A stretch of 64,000 nt of DNA from JBCBSZ01 sp039185015 (GTDB lineage Bacteria > Actinomycetota > Acidimicrobiia > Acidimicrobiales > Poriferisodalaceae): the NCBI GenBank assembly GCA_039185015.1, contig JBCDAU010000007.1, positions 1 through 64,000 of the forward strand, read 5' to 3'. The translations under genes and the position numbers were made by a program. The notes beneath the pieces are model-generated. The model was not told the origin of the DNA and ran no database searches. It saw only the letters and a list, made by a program, of their open reading frames with translations. Of this stretch, positions 16,978 through 26,136 are shown piece after piece; position 1 is the first letter of the stretch; each line of letters begins with the position of its first letter.

Positions 16978-17393
16978 TCAGATGACGCTGAGTGCGACCT
17001 CGATGTTGTTCCGCGTCGCGTTGGAGTAGGGGCAGACCTCGTGGGCGCGCTCGACGAGCGCCTGAGCCTGGTCGGGCGGCAGGTTCGGGATGCTCACGTC
17101 GAGCGCGACCTCGAGACCGAAGCCCCCGTCGGGTGTCTGACCGAAGCCGACGGTGGCCGACACCTCGGAGTCGCTGACGTCGGACTGATCGAGCCCGGCG
17201 ATGAGCTTGAGCGCGGAGTGGAAGCACGCGGCGTAGCCGAGGGCGAACAGCTGCTCCGGGTTGGGGCCCCGCCGGGCCCGCCCATCTCGGTCGGGATGCG
17301 CATGTCGAACGAGATGCTGCCGTCCTCGAGCTCCGATCGACCGTTGCGGCCATCGCCGGTCGCGTTTGCCGTGGTGGTGTAGATGACGTTCAT
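16978..17393 (-). pseudogene. ohr: Ohr/OsmC organic hydroperoxide reductase with a frameshift
   Basis: The start and first 40 or so codons (MNVIYTTTANATGDGRNGR, then TEMGGPGGA) read in one frame. The rest (NPEQLFALGYAACFHSALKL, down to VCPYSNATRNN and VALSVI) reads in another. Intact relatives continue GGPGG-x-NPEQLF, so a one-base loss, or a gain of two bases, in the GGGGCCCC run at 17263-17270 separates them. Both redox cysteines of the family, in AACFHSA and VCPYSN, are still encoded. The protein would detoxify organic hydroperoxides if restored. Because the break lies in a GC homopolymer, a sequencing error is a serious alternative to a true pseudogene. Confidence 0.75.
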
Positions 17394-17517
17394 GGTGTTC
17401 CTCGTGCTCGTCGAACTGCGACGCGAACCTACTGGCGTCGGGCATGTCGACCTGCGGGCGAAGGTGGGGCGACGCCAAAGCTGCGGCTCGACCGGCTCGG
17501 ACCGTGGCTCCGGCCGG

Positions 17518-18708
17518 TTATGCGACCTCGCTGGGCCAGCGGTCGCGGTAGCGCTGCACCAGCCATCGGTTGAGCTCCCAGTGGGTGGTCTCCTGCCAGG
17601 AGTACCGACCGCGGGCGGCGAAGCGTGAGTTCAGGCCCTTCTGCACCTTGGTCGTGGCGTCCTGGTCCTGCTCGACGAACACCTGCACGCCGGCGTCGGA
17701 CTGGGCGAGGAGCTGGTCGAACATCGGGTGCTCGAGCGCCTCGGGGTGGACGAGGTAGCCGATCTCGACGTCGATCGTGCCCGCCGTCTTCGGGCGCACC
17801 AGGAAGAAGAAGGCGATGTCCGGGGCGAACCCGAAGCACAGGGTCGGCGGTGTCATCGCGAAGACGGCGTGCATCCGATCGGTCTCGGTGAGATGCGGGA
17901 AGACCGGCAGGATCGCCTTGTGCGTCGCGTTGAAGCCACCATCGATGTGGGTGAAGCCGTTGGTGCGGAAGATGACGTTGGAGGCGTCGTCCCACGGTTC
18001 CGGGAAGTCGGCCATCGACGACGGGCAGAAGTCCTGGATGACCTGATGGAGCCGGTTGGCGTGGTAGCCGTCGTTGAAGTTCTCGAACATCACCTTCCAG
18101 TTCCACGGCAGGTCGTGGAGGGTGAAGGTCTCGAGGGCGACGGTCTCACCGAGGCGCCAGTTCTCGATGTAGGGCTCGACGCGAGACATGGTGGGCGCGA
18201 GCGGCTCGATGTCGTGATCCATCGAGGCGAAGACGAAGCCCTGCCACTCCTCGACCTTGAGCTCCGGCAGCCCGAAGTCCGCCTTGACGAACCCTTCGGT
18301 GCGCTCCATCGCCGGCGCGCCGAGCAGCCGGCCGTCGAGCCCGTAGATCCAGTGGTGGTACGGGCACTTGAACGTCGAGCAGTTGCCCGCTCCGTCGGCC
18401 ACGACCATCCCGCGGTGCTGACAGACCGAGCTCATCACCCGCACCTGACCCTGCTTGTCACGGGTGACGATCAGCGGCTCGCCGGCGATCTCGACGGTGA
18501 AGAAGTCGCCCGGCTCCGGGATGCGGCTCGATCGACCGACGCAGATCCACTCGTGAGCGAAGATCGCCTCGCGCTCGAAGTCGAGGAACTCCTCTGAGGT
18601 GTAGATCACCGGCGGCAGCGTCTCGGCCGTCTCGATCGAGGTGACCGAGCGCTCGAAGTCGGCGAGCAGCTCGGGGGTCAGGACCATGGTCGGCGGGGCG
18701 GACGTCAT
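17518..18708 (-). CDS. Rieske-type ring-hydroxylating oxygenase, alpha subunit (distal gene of operon)
   Basis: 396 aa. The Rieske cluster ligands are Cys96 and His98 (CQHRG) and Cys115 and His118 (CPYHHW). The mononuclear iron site is seen in ENFNDGYHANRLH (His216, His221), with an Asp later in the barrel. The layout fits the large subunit of aromatic ring or quaternary-amine oxygenases; no beta subunit, ferredoxin or reductase gene is nearby, so electron delivery must come from elsewhere. It is the last gene of the minus-strand operon and overlaps the acyl-CoA ligase gene by four bases. The substrate is unknown. Confidence 0.88.
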   Translation of the reverse strand: MTSAPPTMVLTPELLADFERSVTSIETAETLPPVIYTSEEFLDFEREAIFAHEWICVGRSSRIPEPGDFFTVEIAGEPLIVTRDKQGQVRVMSSVCQHRGMVVADGAGNCSTFKCPYHHWIYGLDGRLLGAPAMERTEGFVKADFGLPELKVEEWQGFVFASMDHDIEPLAPTMSRVEPYIENWRLGETVALETFTLHDLPWNWKVMFENFNDGYHANRLHQVIQDFCPSSMADFPEPWDDASNVIFRTNGFTHIDGGFNATHKAILPVFPHLTETDRMHAVFAMTPPTLCFGFAPDIAFFFLVRPKTAGTIDVEIGYLVHPEALEHPMFDQLLAQSDAGVQVFVEQDQDATTKVQKGLNSRFAARGRYSWQETTHWELNRWLVQRYRDRWPSEVA

Positions 18709-20234
18709 GACGGGACACCTCCGGAGGGTGCGGGGTCGCGGAGCAGGAACTTACGGATCTTGCCGACCGACGTGCGGGGCAGCTCGTCGACGACGTGGAA
18801 CTCGGCCGGGCGCTTCGACTTGGCCAGCTCGGTCTCGCAGTGGGCGGCGAGCTCCTCGACGTCGAGCTCTTGACCGCCAGGCCGGGCGACGACGTATGCG
18901 ACGGGCACCTCGTCACGAACCGGATCGGGGCGACCGACCACCGCGACGTCGAGGACGGCCGGGTGGCGCGCCACGACCTCTTCGACCTCGACGATCGACA
19001 CGTTCTCGCCGCTCACCTTCAACACGTCGGACCGACGTCCGTCGAAGCGCCACTGCCCATCGTCGATGCGGGCCCGGTCGCCGGTGCGGAACCACCCGTT
19101 GCGGAACGACGCCTCGGTGGTGGCCGGATCGTCCAGGTATCCGGCGAACAGGCTGCGCCCACGCGCGCCGCGGACGCAGATCTCGCCCACCTCGCCCTCG
19201 GGGACCGGTGCTCCGTCGGCATCGAGCAGGGCGAGCTCGCAGCCCAGCGTCGTCTCACCCATCGTGTCGGGCCGGGTGTCGATCGCCCGGGACGTGAGCA
19301 CGGCGGGGATCGTCTCGGTCATGCCGTAGAGCTGACGAGGCCGGCAGCCGAGGAGGGCGGCGATCTCCTCGTACTGCGCGTCGGTGAGGTTCTGGGCGTA
19401 CCAGCAGTGGCGAAGAACGAGTCCGGGCTCGGGGACCGGGGCGGCCGCCAGGATCATGCGGATCGGCGCGGCGAACAGGCTGGCGTGGGTGGCTCCGTGG
19501 CGAGCTGCAGCGGAGAGGAACCCGCTCGCCGAGAAGCGGGGCATCAGCGTCACCGAGGCGCCGGCGCTGATCGCCGCGGCGAAGGAGTAGTACTGCGCGT
19601 TGGCGTGGAAGAGCGGCAAGACGACGAGGTGCCGGTCATCGGCGGTCGTCGCAGAGGCCGCCGCCATCACGTCGCCGGCGAAGGCGTAGTTGGCCTGGGT
19701 GACCTCGACGCCCTTGGGAGCGGACGTCGTGCCGCTGGTGAACATGACCGCTGCACGGGCGGCGGGACCGACCTTGCGCTTCGGTGGCGCCTCGGCGCGG
19801 AGACGATCGAGACGGGTGTCGTCGACATCGACGGTCACCAGGGCCACGTCGGTCTCGGCGCAGGCGGCCACCGGAGCCTCGGCGCCGTCGACGGCGACCG
19901 TGAGCACCGCCTGGGTCCGGCGTTGATGCTCGGCGAGCTCGCGGGCGGTCGCCGTCGGGTCGGACGGCACGATCCACGCGCCGAGCCGCGCGGTCGCCAA
20001 CCACAGCGCGACGAAGGCCGGTGAGTTGGTGAGCACCAGGTGCACGGCGTCGCCGGCCCCGACCTGGCGCGCCACGAGGCCGCCGGCGACGTCGTCGACC
20101 ACTCGGTCGAACTCGGCGTAGGACCAGGTCGTCACCTGGCCGTCGGTGCCCTCCCACACGAGGAACGGCGCGTCGCTGCGGCGGTGGACCGCCGTCGACC
20201 ACCGTCCGGCGAGGGTGGGGGCGGCCGGGTTCAC
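18705..20234 (-). CDS. AMP-forming acyl-CoA ligase in the hydantoinase/Rieske operon
   Basis: 509 aa from a GTG at 20234 that overlaps the stop of the hyuB-type gene (GTGA). Adenylate-forming motifs: FTSGTTSAPKG P-loop, RQLYGMTETIP, the hinge DGRRSDVLKVSGENVSIVEVEE, and the C-terminal lysine in TSVGKIRKFLLRD. It should activate a carboxylic acid formed by the pathway to its CoA thioester. Its place between the hydantoinase pair and a Rieske oxygenase suggests an acid produced by ring opening, but this is inferred from gene order only. Confidence 0.87.
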   Translation of the reverse strand: MNPAAPTLAGRWSTAVHRRSDAPFLVWEGTDGQVTTWSYAEFDRVVDDVAGGLVARQVGAGDAVHLVLTNSPAFVALWLATARLGAWIVPSDPTATARELAEHQRRTQAVLTVAVDGAEAPVAACAETDVALVTVDVDDTRLDRLRAEAPPKRKVGPAARAAVMFTSGTTSAPKGVEVTQANYAFAGDVMAAASATTADDRHLVVLPLFHANAQYYSFAAAISAGASVTLMPRFSASGFLSAAARHGATHASLFAAPIRMILAAAPVPEPGLVLRHCWYAQNLTDAQYEEIAALLGCRPRQLYGMTETIPAVLTSRAIDTRPDTMGETTLGCELALLDADGAPVPEGEVGEICVRGARGRSLFAGYLDDPATTEASFRNGWFRTGDRARIDDGQWRFDGRRSDVLKVSGENVSIVEVEEVVARHPAVLDVAVVGRPDPVRDEVPVAYVVARPGGQELDVEELAAHCETELAKSKRPAEFHVVDELPRTSVGKIRKFLLRDPAPSGGVPS

Positions 20235-21799
20235 GCTGCTGGCGCCTCCGCGGCCCCGTAGCCACCACCACCGGGCAGCTCGAGCCGGACGACGTCGCCC
20301 GGCTGCAGCTCGATCCGGGCCTGGGTGCGCACCGGCTCGCCGTTGACGAGGAACCGGCCGGGCGATCCCGCCTCCCCGCCGAGCAGGCCAGCCGGCTCCT
20401 CGGCGAGGCGCGAGGTGACGGCGTTGAGCGTCCACGGGTGCGCCGTGTCGACGGTGAACTCGATGACCTGACCGAGCCCGCCGGGCTGCGTGCCCTGGCC
20501 ACCGGAGCCCTCCCGCAGCTCCTTGCGGAGGAAGCGGATCGGGGCGGAGGCCTCGACGACCTCGAGGGGCACCGCCGAGACGCCGGTCGGGTAGGCGACG
20601 GCGGAGAGGCCCGGCTTGGCCGCACGGGCACCGACGCCGCCTGCGTAGGTGAACATCGCGGTGATGAACGGGCTGCCGTCGTCGTGGGTGCCGGAGACCT
20701 GCATCGTCCACACGGCACCGGCGCCTTCGGCCATCGTGCGCTCCGGGAGCAGCTCGGCCATGGCCCGGAGCAACGGCATCGGCAGGAACATGCCGACGAC
20801 GTGGCGGGCGGTGCACGGTGAGGGCGAGCGGGCGTCGACGATCGAGCCGGGCTCGGTGACGAGCTTGATCGGAGCGAGGCTGCCGTGGTTGTTCGGGATC
20901 TCCGGGTTGAGGAGGCTCCGCACCGTGAACGTCGTGTAGGCGTGCGTGTAGTTCCGCACCACGTTGATGCCGAAGGGACTCGGCCCCGAGGAGCCGGTGT
21001 AGTCGACGGTGAGCTCGCCGGCCTCCGGGTCGACGGTCACGGCGGTGTGGATGTCGATGGTCGATCCGTCGGCGAGGTCCAGGATCGAGTGGGCGCGGTG
21101 CGTGCCGGCTGGCAGCGCTCTGATCGAGGCCCGGGTGGCCTCCTCGGAGCGGCGGATGATCTCCTCGCCGAGCTCGCTCAGATCGGGGAGTGCGTGCGCC
21201 TCGAGCAGGGTGAGGAGCCGGCGAGCCCCGACCTCACCCGACGCGATCTGCGCGTGCAGGTCGCCGGCCATGTGCTCGGGTTGGCGAACGTTGGACAGGA
21301 TCATCCGCCACACGTCCTCGTTGCGCTCCCCGCCGACCATGAGCTTCAGCGGCGGGATCCAGAGGCCCTCCTCGAACACGTCGCGGGCACCGGCACCGAT
21401 GCCGTAGCCGCCGACGTCCGTGTGGTGGATCGTCGAGCCGAACAGCGCGATCGGCCGACCCTCGCGGAACACCGGCACCAGGACCGTGACGTCGAGCAGC
21501 TGCCCGGCGGTGCGGTACGGGTCATTGGTGACGAGCACGTCGCCGGGGACGAGGGTGTCGAGCGGGACATCGGCGAGCACGGCGGGGCAGGCCATCGCCA
21601 GGCTGTTGATGTGGCCCGGCGTTCCGGTGACCGCCTGAGCCACCATCCGCCCCTGCGGATCGAACATCGCGTTGGCGAGGTCGCCCGCTTCGCGGACGAT
21701 GGGGGAGAAGGCCGCCCGCTGCAGGGCCCTGGCCTGCTCGTTGACCGTGGCGATCAGCGAGCCCCACAGCACCTCGAGCTCGATCGCGTCGATGGTCAT
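20231..21799 (-). CDS. hyuB: Hydantoinase B / oxoprolinase-type beta subunit
   Basis: 522 aa, start MTIDAIELEVLWG at 21799; the open frame upstream encodes only an arginine run. Family landmarks are present: the opening EVLWGSLIATVNEQARALQRAAFSPIVREAGD, the loop DPQGRMVAQ, TPGHINSL, GDVLVTNDPYRT and GSTIHHTDVGG, and the glycine-rich end LPGGGGYGA. HyuB proteins work with HyuA as ATP-dependent N-methylhydantoinase, 5-oxoprolinase or related ketone carboxylases. The start overlaps the hyuA stop by four bases, so the two are made in equal amounts. The family alone does not tell hydrolysis of a cyclic amide from carboxylation. Confidence 0.87.
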   Translation of the reverse strand: MTIDAIELEVLWGSLIATVNEQARALQRAAFSPIVREAGDLANAMFDPQGRMVAQAVTGTPGHINSLAMACPAVLADVPLDTLVPGDVLVTNDPYRTAGQLLDVTVLVPVFREGRPIALFGSTIHHTDVGGYGIGAGARDVFEEGLWIPPLKLMVGGERNEDVWRMILSNVRQPEHMAGDLHAQIASGEVGARRLLTLLEAHALPDLSELGEEIIRRSEEATRASIRALPAGTHRAHSILDLADGSTIDIHTAVTVDPEAGELTVDYTGSSGPSPFGINVVRNYTHAYTTFTVRSLLNPEIPNNHGSLAPIKLVTEPGSIVDARSPSPCTARHVVGMFLPMPLLRAMAELLPERTMAEGAGAVWTMQVSGTHDDGSPFITAMFTYAGGVGARAAKPGLSAVAYPTGVSAVPLEVVEASAPIRFLRKELREGSGGQGTQPGGLGQVIEFTVDTAHPWTLNAVTSRLAEEPAGLLGGEAGSPGRFLVNGEPVRTQARIELQPGDVVRLELPGGGGYGAAEAPAA

Positions 21800-23886
21800 G
21801 AGCGTTCCTCCTCCGTGCGGGTGGCGACGATCGCGCCGTCGTCGGCGACGACGGCGGCCCATCCGGGGCGCAGGACCACGGTGGTCTCACGTTCCTCGAT
21901 GACGGCCGGCCCGGCGAGCTCCTGACCGGCGGACAGCGCTGCCCGAGCGTGGACGGGAGTCGGGACGGGGTCGGCGCCACGCTGGAACTTGACGGCCCGG
22001 ACACGTGGTGCGGCCGCCGCCACGGCGGTGGGCACCGCAGCGGCGACCGCGAACGGGGGCGGGTCCGCGATCGCGGTGACCCGCCAGGTCACGACCTCGA
22101 CCCCGACGCCGGGGATCCGTAGGCCGTACACCTGCTCGTACTCGTCGTGGAAGGCTTCCACGGTGGTGGCGAGATCGCAGGGCCATTGGTCCCCTTCGCC
22201 GACCCAGATCGTGAGCTCGTTGCCCTGGCCCTCGTACCGGGCGTCGAACCCGTACCGGTAGCGGACCTCACCGGGTGAGATGCCGGCATCGCCGAGCACA
22301 CGACGCCCCTCGGCACGGAGCTCCTCGCAGACCGCGTCTCGCTCCTCGACGACGGACTCGTCCAGCGACCGGACCAGTGTTCGGGCGACGTCGATGCGAA
22401 CCGGTGAGACGAGGGTGCCGAACGCCGACAAGACGGAGGCGTTGACCGGGAAGACGACCCGTGGGGCCTCGAGCAGCTCGGCGACACCACAGGCGTGGAC
22501 GGGGCCAGCGCCGCCGAAGGCGATGAGCGACACGCCGCGCAGATCGATGCCCCGCTCCACGGCGTGCATCCGGGCGGCGGCGGCCATGTTCTGCTCGACG
22601 ACCTCCCGCACACCGACGGCGACGTCGTCAGCGGTGGTGTCGAGGCCGGCCCCCAGCGGCTCGAAGGCAGCACGGGCCGCGGCGCCGTCGAGGGGCATGT
22701 CGCCACCGAGGAACGCGTCCGGGTCGAGCAGTCCCATCACGACGTCGGCGTCGGTCGTGGCCGGGATGGTGCCGCCGCGCCCGTAGGCGACCGGGCCGGG
22801 CTCGGCGCCGGCCGAGTCGGGGCCGACCTTCAGCAGCCCGAGGTCGTCGACACGGGCGAGGCTGCCACCGCCGGCGCCGATCTCGACGAGGTCGACCGAC
22901 GGGACCTGGCATGGATACCCGGAGCCGGCCTTGAAGCGGTAGACGCGGGCGACCTCGAAGGTGGTGGTGAGGTCGGGCTCGTGGTCCTCGATCAGACAGG
23001 CCTTGGCCGTCGTGCCACCCATGTCGAAGCAGAGCAGCCGGGGCTCATCGAGGCGGCGGCTGTACCAGGTGCCGGCGAGCGCGCCGGCGGCCGGGCCGGA
23101 CTCGACCAGGCGGATCGGGAGGCGTCGTGCCTCCTCGGCAGCGACGACGCCGCCGTTGGAGAGCATCATCAGCACCGAGCCACCGAAGCCGGTCTCGGCC
23201 AGCCAGTCCTCGAGCTCGGTGAGGTACGGGCCGAGCACCGGCATCGTGGCGGCATTGCACGCGGTGGTGACCATCCGGGGGTACTCGCGGATCTGCGGTG
23301 CGACGTCGGCTGACACGCAGGTCGGGACGCCGAGGCGCTTCTCGAGCCCCTCGGCGACGGCTCGCTCGTTGTCGGCGTTGGCGTAGCCGTGGAGCAGGCA
23401 GACGGCGACGGCCTCGACGCCGGCGTCGGTCATCTCGGCGGCGAGCCGATCGAGATCGGCCTCGTCGGGACGGGCGAGCACCTGCCCCTCGGCTGACGTC
23501 CGCTCGTCGAGCTCCCAGGTCAGCTCCCGCGGGATCGGCGGCGCCGGGAACTCGATCTGGAGGTCGTACATGTCGTAGCGGTGCTCGTCGCGGATCAGCA
23601 GCGTGTCGCCGAACCCGGTGGTGGTGACGAGCGCGGCCCGACCGGTCTTGCCCTCGATGAGCGCGTTGGTGACCAGCGTGGTGGCGTGCACGATCGGCGC
23701 GGTCACGTCGGCGGGCGTGACGCCGGCGGCGTCGAGCACCCCGAGGACACCGGTCCGGACGCCGTCGAGCGGGGCCGACGGTGTGGTGAGCGTCTTCTCG
23801 ACGGTCACGGTCCCCGCATCGGCGTCGAGCAGCACGACGTCCGTGAACGTGCCGCCGATGTCGACGGCCAGCCGCAGGTCAGCCAC
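21796..23886 (-). CDS. hyuA: Hydantoinase A / oxoprolinase-type alpha subunit
   Basis: 696 aa, full length for HyuA. ATP-binding elements of the ASKHA fold are DIGGTFTDVVLL at the N-terminus and DMGGTTAKACLIE in the middle, with the family block HATTLVTNALIEGKTG near residue 70 and GAGGGSLARVD near 355. With HyuB it would use ATP to open a cyclic amide such as a hydantoin or 5-oxoproline-like ring; some relatives carboxylate ketones. The start overlaps the upstream cupin gene by eight bases. The nearby urease and formamidase genes make a nitrogen-heterocycle substrate the more likely choice, as an inference from context. Confidence 0.88.
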   Translation of the reverse strand: MADLRLAVDIGGTFTDVVLLDADAGTVTVEKTLTTPSAPLDGVRTGVLGVLDAAGVTPADVTAPIVHATTLVTNALIEGKTGRAALVTTTGFGDTLLIRDEHRYDMYDLQIEFPAPPIPRELTWELDERTSAEGQVLARPDEADLDRLAAEMTDAGVEAVAVCLLHGYANADNERAVAEGLEKRLGVPTCVSADVAPQIREYPRMVTTACNAATMPVLGPYLTELEDWLAETGFGGSVLMMLSNGGVVAAEEARRLPIRLVESGPAAGALAGTWYSRRLDEPRLLCFDMGGTTAKACLIEDHEPDLTTTFEVARVYRFKAGSGYPCQVPSVDLVEIGAGGGSLARVDDLGLLKVGPDSAGAEPGPVAYGRGGTIPATTDADVVMGLLDPDAFLGGDMPLDGAAARAAFEPLGAGLDTTADDVAVGVREVVEQNMAAAARMHAVERGIDLRGVSLIAFGGAGPVHACGVAELLEAPRVVFPVNASVLSAFGTLVSPVRIDVARTLVRSLDESVVEERDAVCEELRAEGRRVLGDAGISPGEVRYRYGFDARYEGQGNELTIWVGEGDQWPCDLATTVEAFHDEYEQVYGLRIPGVGVEVVTWRVTAIADPPPFAVAAAVPTAVAAAAPRVRAVKFQRGADPVPTPVHARAALSAGQELAGPAVIEERETTVVLRPGWAAVVADDGAIVATRTEEERS

Positions 23887-24310
23887 CGGCCGCTCCGTTC
23901 GTGCTGTTCAGGTCACCGCGATCGGCGTTGTAGTCGTCGCCCCGAGGCGGTGCGAAGACGTCGACGATCCAGACCTCGCCGCCCCGGTCGGGGTCGCCGT
24001 GGAAGATCGAGCCGCCGTGCACGACCCCCTTGGGTGCCACGTAGCTGTCGCCCGGACCGAGCGTGACGCGCTCGCCGTCGCCGATCTGGAACTCGAGGCG
24101 CCCGGCCGCGATGTAGCCGAACTGCTCGCTGTCGCGATGCTCGTGGAGCCCGGACTGCGGGGTCGACTCGTGGATCCGCCACAGCCACACGGACAGGTGC
24201 TCGCCGGTGACGATCCGCCGACGCATCCCGGGTCGGACCTCGACGAACTCGGCCTCGTCGTGGAACTGGACGTGGGGGTTGATGGCGCCCCGACGGTCGG
24301 TGCTGGTCAT
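23879..24310 (-). CDS. Cupin protein of the hydantoinase/Rieske operon
   Basis: 143 aa single cupin domain. Metal-binding motif 1 is visible as GLHEHRDSEQFGYIAAG, and motif 2 around SYVAPKGVVHGGSIFH supplies the last histidine. A short N-terminal strand HVQFHDEAEFVEV precedes it. Small cupins of this kind can be oxygenases, isomerases or hydrolases on pathway intermediates. It lies between the GntR and HyuA genes, with an overlap to the latter, so it is part of the pathway operon. Its reaction is unknown. Confidence 0.7.
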   Translation of the reverse strand: MTSTDRRGAINPHVQFHDEAEFVEVRPGMRRRIVTGEHLSVWLWRIHESTPQSGLHEHRDSEQFGYIAAGRLEFQIGDGERVTLGPGDSYVAPKGVVHGGSIFHGDPDRGGEVWIVDVFAPPRGDDYNADRGDLNSTNGAAGG

Positions 24311-24320
24311 GTGGGTCCCG

Positions 24321-25025
24321 TCACTGCAGTCGATCGATGAGGGTGCGCTCGACGTCGTCGAGGTGGGCGGAGACGACCTCGGCGACGGCGATCTGCTCCC
24401 CGGCGACGACCGCCTTCGCGATGGCCCGGTGGGCCTCGCCGGAGCGGGCGATCACCTCGCGCACCTCGGCCTCGTTGGGCTCGGCGGTGAGGAGGGCGTC
24501 GGTGCTGTCCGAGTCGAAGAGCGCATCGAGCACCTTGCCGTGCAGCTCGGTCAGCAGCGCGTTGTGCCCGGCCCGGGCGAGCGTCGAGTGGAAGAGGCGG
24601 TCGAGCGCTCGGAACTCCTGCAGGGGCAGGTCGTCGTTGAAGCCCTCGGCGAGGATGCGGAGGCGCTCACGCTCGTCGTCGGTCGCTCGACAGCTCGCGA
24701 ACTCGGCGAGCGGGATCTCGAGCAGGCGGCGGACCTCGAACAGCTCGCGCACGCGCTCCTTGCGGAGGTCACGGCCGGTGAGGTCGATCTCGGGGAGGTG
24801 CTCGACGACGACCGTGCGGTTGCCGCGGCGCTCGACGACGCCGAGGGACACGAGGGCCTGGATCGCCTCGCGCACCGACGTGCGGGCGACCTGGAGCTCG
24901 TCGCAGAGCGATCGCTCGCTCGGCAGCGGATCGCCGGGGGCGTAGGCGCCCCGCCCGATCGCTCCGAGGAGCTGATCGCGCACCTCTTCCGAGATCGTCC
25001 GTCGGGCGACCGGTTCGAACGTCAT
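24321..25025 (-). CDS. GntR/FadR-type regulator of the divergent catabolic operons
   Basis: 234 aa starting MTFEPVARRT at 25025. The winged helix occupies residues 10-75 (AIGRGAYAPGDPLPSERSLCDELQVARTSVREAIQALVSLGVVERRG in pieces) and is followed by an all-helical FCD effector domain, including EVRRLLEIPLAEFAS and a His-rich FHSTLARAGHN segment able to hold a metal. This architecture is the FadR subfamily, whose operators have the form TNGTCNNACNA. Two TGGTCNGACCA sites lie in the intergenic region between this operon and the urease-side operon. The gene starts within the stop of the Rieske gene, so it is probably autoregulated. Confidence 0.87.
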   Translation of the reverse strand: MTFEPVARRTISEEVRDQLLGAIGRGAYAPGDPLPSERSLCDELQVARTSVREAIQALVSLGVVERRGNRTVVVEHLPEIDLTGRDLRKERVRELFEVRRLLEIPLAEFASCRATDDERERLRILAEGFNDDLPLQEFRALDRLFHSTLARAGHNALLTELHGKVLDALFDSDSTDALLTAEPNEAEVREVIARSGEAHRAIAKAVVAGEQIAVAEVVSAHLDDVERTLIDRLQ

Positions 25026-26044
25026 GCGTGCTCGGCTCCGTCGAGGAACGACACCAGCGCATGCTTCCACGCCACCGAGGCCTTGTCGGCCTGGACGCTC
25101 ACGACGCCGTCGTTGCGGAGGGGGAGCGGGCCGTCGAGCAGCTCGAGCATGCGCTTGTCCTCGGCGGCGATCATGTGGTCGAGGCCGAGGACCTCGTCGG
25201 CCGGGACGTCGTGGTCGTCGTTGCGGTAGACGATGAACGTGAACCAGCTCCGTTCCTCGTCGATCGGGGCGGTGCAGAGGTAGAGGTTGTGCTCGAGGCC
25301 CGTGTCGTACCGGATGGTGCTCCGGACGATGAAGGGCAGGTGGAAGCCGCTCGACATCGAACGGTGGACGACCTGCTCCTCTTGGCCGGACGCCGAGGTG
25401 CCGGCGCCCTCGTTGGCCGCGCTGACGTCGTAGGCGTAGCCGGTGAAGCCGTCGGGCAGCGGACCGATCGAGAAGTTCGGCACCTGCCGCTCGGCGGCGC
25501 CACCGAAGCTCTCGGCGTGCACCCACGGGAAGTGGGTGATGTCCATGAAGTTGTCGACCATCCGCCCGGCGGCCGCCGTCCACTCGACGACGGGGGTGTT
25601 GATGCGACGGAACGCCGGGTCGGCCTCCCACGGCGCCGCCGGCACGTCGCCGATGGGCTCGCCCAGAGCGACCCACACCAGGCCCAGCGCCTCGACGCAC
25701 GGGTACGGGTGGAGGTGGGCCCGGGGAGGAACGGGGGCACCCGGTCCGGAGCTCGGGACCTCGACGCACCGGCCACCGTCGTCGAAGCGCCAGCCGTGAT
25801 ACGGACACTCGAGGCAGCCGTCGACGAGGGCACCGGCCGAGAGTGGAGCGTTGCGATGAGGGCACCGGTCGGGGAGCGCCGTCGGCGTCCCGCCGTCGCC
25901 GACGAAGAGCACGAGACGCTCGCCGCAGAGGGTCCGGGACAGTGGCTCGGTGCCGAGGTCGTCGAGGCGAGCGATCGGGTGCCAGCTCCGCCGAACGGCC
26001 TCGCGGTGGATCAGACCGTCGCTGCGAGTTCCGCCGGTTGCCAA
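25022..26044 (-). CDS. Rieske oxygenase of the VanA/phthalate-dioxygenase-like class (first gene of operon)
   Basis: 340 aa. The Rieske ligands are Cys61/His63 (CPHRNAPLSAG) and Cys80/His83 (CPYHGW). The iron motif is DNFMDITHFPWVH with DxxHxxxxH, as in vanillate O-demethylase and related single-component oxygenases that demethylate or dearomatise. I place the start at TTG 26044 because AAGGGAA lies just upstream and no ATG or GTG is well placed; an ATG at 26359 would lie beyond the operators and divergent promoter, so it is rejected. The gene overlaps the GntR gene by four bases. N- or O-demethylation of a heteroaromatic is possible, but the substrate is not readable from the sequence. Confidence 0.82.
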   Translation of the reverse strand: MATGGTRSDGLIHREAVRRSWHPIARLDDLGTEPLSRTLCGERLVLFVGDGGTPTALPDRCPHRNAPLSAGALVDGCLECPYHGWRFDDGGRCVEVPSSGPGAPVPPRAHLHPYPCVEALGLVWVALGEPIGDVPAAPWEADPAFRRINTPVVEWTAAAGRMVDNFMDITHFPWVHAESFGGAAERQVPNFSIGPLPDGFTGYAYDVSAANEGAGTSASGQEEQVVHRSMSSGFHLPFIVRSTIRYDTGLEHNLYLCTAPIDEERSWFTFIVYRNDDHDVPADEVLGLDHMIAAEDKRMLELLDGPLPLRNDGVVSVQADKASVAWKHALVSFLDGAEHA

Positions 26045-26074
26045 CGGGTTCCCTTCCGACCGCGGACGATTGGT

Positions 26075-26093
26075 CCGATGGTCAGACCACCCT
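26075..26093. promoter_or_regulatory. FadR/GntR-type operator, proximal site
   Basis: The core TGGTC-A-GACCA at 26079-26089 is a perfect palindrome around one central base and fits the FadR-family pattern TNGTCNNACNA. It lies about 31 bp upstream of the Rieske start, where a repressor would block the minus-strand promoter. The left flank CCGA matches the second site; the right flank (CCCT) does not. Confidence 0.6.
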
Positions 26094-26136
26094 AGGATCG
26101 GCGTCGTCGGGTGTCCAGCCTCCCACCGCCGAATGT

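Noticed and set aside
16855..17382. A plus-strand gene across the 16820-16977 gap
   Set aside because: Most of it is opposite the Ohr frames and the first part shows no motif; the gap itself seems empty.
18795..20024. Long plus-strand open frame opposite the acyl-CoA ligase gene
   Set aside because: It lies antiphase to a gene with complete motifs, has a composition rich in Gly, Arg and Asp with no domain, and follows from the GC-rich third positions of the real gene.
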